This document shows, in pieces, positions 6,279 through 7,583 of a stretch of 7,583 bases of DNA. The position numbers and the translations under genes were made by a program. Source of the DNA: CAZOHN01 sp964579325 (GTDB taxonomy: Bacteria > Pseudomonadota > Alphaproteobacteria > Rhodobacterales > Rhodobacteraceae); assembly GCA_964579325.1 (NCBI GenBank), contig CAZOHN010000177.1, positions 1 to 7,583 on the forward strand, in the 5' to 3' direction. The notes beneath the pieces are model-generated. The model was given only the letters and a program-made list of their open reading frames with translations, did no database searches and had not been told where the DNA came from. Numbering within the stretch: position 1 is the stretch's first letter; every line of letters starts with the position of its first letter.

Positions 6279-7433
6279 TCAGATCTCCAGGTCTTCCAGG
6301 TCCACCCAGCGGCGTTCCCGCGCGCTCTGGTATCCCGCTTCGGCCAACTGAACCCCCTTGGCGCCCTCGGCCAGGCCGTAGTGCCAAGGCCCGTCCTCCA
6401 GGACGTGCCGCAGGAACTCCTCCCACTGGACCTTGAAGCCGTTGTCGAAGACCTGGTTGTCCGGCACTTCCTCCCAGTCAGAGAAGAAGTCCATAACCTG
6501 CGGCACGTCGGGGTTCCAGACTGGCTTCGGCGTATTGACCCGGTGCTGCGAGAAGCACCGGTGAAGCCCCGCGACGGCAGAGCCGTGCGTCCCGTCGATC
6601 TGGAAGGTCACCAGGTCGTCGCGGCGCACCCGCGTGCACCAACTCGAGTTGATCTGCGCGACGATGCCACCCTCCAGCTGGAACGTCGCATAGGCCGCAT
6701 CGTCGGCCGTGGCCTCGTAGCGCTGCCCGGTCTCGTCCCAGCGCGCGGGGATGTGGGTTGCCGTCGTGCAGCTTACCGACTTCACCGGCGCGATCACGTT
6801 GTCGAGCACGTAACGCCAGTGGCAGAGCATGTCCGAGACGATCCCGCCGCCGTCCTCGGTCCGGTAGTTCCACGACGGCCGCTGCGCGGGCATCCAGTCG
6901 CCCTCGAAAACCCAGTAACCGAAGTCTCCCTTGACCGAGTGGATGCGGCCGAAGAAGCCCGAGTCGCGAAGCCGCTTCAGCTTGCGCAGGCCCGGCAGGT
7001 CCAGCTTGTCGTGGACGATGCCGTTCTTCACGCCCTTGGCCTTGGCATAGCGCGCGATTTCCACGGCGTCGGCCAGCCCCTCGGACACCGGCTTTTCGCA
7101 ATAGACGTGCTTGCCCGCGTCGATGGCCTTGCGAAGAAGGCCAGGCCGAAGCTGGGTCGAGGCCGCGTCGAAGAAGACCGTTTCGTTGGGGTCGGCCAGC
7201 GCCGCGTCGAGATCGGCCGTCCAGCGCGCGATCCCGAGACGCTTTGCAAGCGCCTCGATCTTGTCCGCGTTGCGGCCCACGATGATCGGGTCGGGCATGA
7301 CGCGCCGCCCGTCCGACAGCAACAGTCCGCCTTGCTCGCGGATCGCCAGGACCGACCGCACAAGGTGCTGGTTCAGCCCCATGCGGCCCGTGACGCCATG
7401 CATGATGATCCCTATCCGTCCCGCGTCCGCCAT
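6279..7433 (-). CDS. Gfo/Idh/MocA-family oxidoreductase
   Basis: A 384-residue cytoplasmic NAD(P)-dependent dehydrogenase, likely acting on a sugar, sugar acid or cyclitol hydroxyl. The N-terminal Rossmann fold has GIIMHGVTGRMG (8-19) where most relatives have a plain GxGxxG loop. The family signature is AGKHVYCEKPVSE (106-118), with catalytic K114 of EKP. GGGIVSDMLCHW (195-206) supplies the conserved D201 and H205. The C-terminal half holds SVKGDFGYWVFEGDW (166-180), typical of a distinct subfamily. I chose ATG at 7433: AGGAGG lies at 7441-7446 with 7 nt spacing, and the protein then begins MADAGRIGII, directly at the Rossmann strand. The frame extends upstream to an ATG at 7535, but that would read through the operator and promoter and add 34 unrelated residues. 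First gene of the locus; DUF993 follows after 1 nt. The substrate cannot be assigned. Confidence 0.96.
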   Translation of the reverse strand: MADAGRIGIIMHGVTGRMGLNQHLVRSVLAIREQGGLLLSDGRRVMPDPIIVGRNADKIEALAKRLGIARWTADLDAALADPNETVFFDAASTQLRPGLLRKAIDAGKHVYCEKPVSEGLADAVEIARYAKAKGVKNGIVHDKLDLPGLRKLKRLRDSGFFGRIHSVKGDFGYWVFEGDWMPAQRPSWNYRTEDGGGIVSDMLCHWRYVLDNVIAPVKSVSCTTATHIPARWDETGQRYEATADDAAYATFQLEGGIVAQINSSWCTRVRRDDLVTFQIDGTHGSAVAGLHRCFSQHRVNTPKPVWNPDVPQVMDFFSDWEEVPDNQVFDNGFKVQWEEFLRHVLEDGPWHYGLAEGAKGVQLAEAGYQSARERRWVDLEDLEI

Positions 7434-7440
7434 GCCACAC

Positions 7441-7446
7441 CCTCCT
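7441..7446 (-). promoter_or_regulatory. Ribosome binding site deciding the oxidoreductase start
   Basis: The minus strand reads AGGAGG followed by 7 nt and then ATG at 7433. It is an excellent Shine-Dalgarno match and the main reason to reject the longer reading frame starting at 7535. Confidence 0.85.
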
Positions 7447-7468
7447 GCGTCTGCCTGATGCTCGCTGA

Positions 7469-7497
7469 ACCTTACCGTCTGGTAGGTAAGATGGCAA
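7469..7497 (-). promoter_or_regulatory. Putative sigma-70 promoter of the enzyme genes
   Basis: On the minus strand TTGCCA (7492-7497; 5 of 6 to consensus) is followed after exactly 17 bp by TAAGGT (7469-7474; weak -10). The start point would be near 7462, leaving a leader of about 29 nt with the ribosome site. Operator B fills the spacer and enters the -10 box. Boxes were judged by eye and the -10 is poor, so the assignment depends on spacing and on the operator position. Confidence 0.5.
7471..7490 (-). promoter_or_regulatory. Operator B, TetR-type palindrome ahead of the oxidoreductase gene
   Basis: The plus strand reads CTTACC GTCTGGTA GGTAAG: perfect outer 6-bp arms with an imperfect inner part. 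Its centre coincides with that of operator A when aligned, and 16 of 20 positions agree. It lies between the likely -35 and -10 boxes, where a bound TetR dimer would block RNA polymerase. Two copies, one per promoter of the same locus, make chance unlikely. Confidence 0.75.
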
Positions 7498-7583
7498 GGC
7501 GTCGCGAAATGACCCTGCCGGGAATCTGGATTCATTGGCCATTTTCGCCGGTTTAGTGTATTATTCCGAATGACTTTTTTGCA
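7498..7583. promoter_or_regulatory. Right-edge intergenic DNA with a possible divergent promoter
   Basis: This sequence is clearly AT-richer than the rest of the window, as expected of a promoter region. On the plus strand TTGGCC (7535-7540) and TATTAT (7559-7564; 5 of 6 to consensus) are 18 bp apart and could drive a gene starting beyond the right edge. A T6 run follows at 7575-7580. No start codon with a ribosome site is visible before the window ends, so the divergent gene is hypothetical. Confidence 0.25.

Noticed and set aside
7434..7535. N-terminal extension of the oxidoreductase to an upstream ATG at 7535
   Set aside because: It would translate through the operator and promoter, adds 34 residues unlike the family, and lacks a good ribosome site, while ATG at 7433 has AGGAGG at 7 nt.
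330..7556. Long plus-strand reading frames across the locus (for example 330-1325, 1598-2827, 2470-4200, 5225-6436, 6240-7556)
   Set aside because: They lie opposite well-identified genes. Their Arg/His/Gly/Ala-rich products match no family I recognise and are the usual by-product of high-GC codon bias.

Overview
The window is GC-rich DNA with very dense gene packing. Its gene content (a tripartite tricarboxylate transporter, TTT, with a Bug/TctC-type binding protein, beside sugar-oxidising enzymes) and its codon style suggest an alphaproteobacterium, probably of the Rhodobacterales type. That placement is an inference. No marker gene is present to prove it.

All seven confident genes lie on the minus strand and form one catabolic locus, read from high to low coordinates. 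First come three enzymes packed end to end (7433 down to 4293): a Gfo/Idh/MocA-family NAD(P)-dependent oxidoreductase, a DUF993 protein with a dihydrodipicolinate-synthase-like (DHDPS-like) TIM barrel, and a sugar phosphate isomerase/epimerase of the xylose-isomerase-like TIM-barrel type. After a 95-bp gap comes a complete TTT transporter in the order tctC (periplasmic binding protein), tctB (small membrane subunit), tctA (large permease). A TetR-family regulator closes the operon 29 bp after tctA. The junctions are tight: 1 bp between genes 1 and 2, a GTGA overlap between 2 and 3, and an ATGA overlap between tctB and tctA.

The main regulatory signal is a pair of related imperfect palindromes, consensus CTTACCTAC-NN-GTAGGTAAG. 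One lies ahead of the enzyme genes (7471-7490) and one ahead of tctC (4215-4234). Each falls on a plausible sigma-70 promoter, and no other copy was noticed. The natural reading is that the co-transcribed TetR protein represses both promoters and releases them when the imported compound or a metabolite of it binds. A strong stem-loop between tctC and tctB probably raises binding-protein output over the membrane subunits.

As a system, the locus looks like uptake of a small organic anion or sugar acid/cyclitol-like compound by TTT, oxidation by the Gfo/Idh enzyme, isomerisation or dehydration by the TIM-barrel isomerase, and possibly carbon-carbon cleavage by the DUF993 protein. The substrate cannot be read from the sequence, and I know of no characterised pathway with this exact gene set. 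The left 413 bp hold no convincing gene but contain a G-rich quadruplex candidate on the transcribed strand. The last ~90 bp on the right are AT-richer intergenic sequence with a possible divergent promoter. I saw no tRNA, rRNA, CRISPR array or mobile element.
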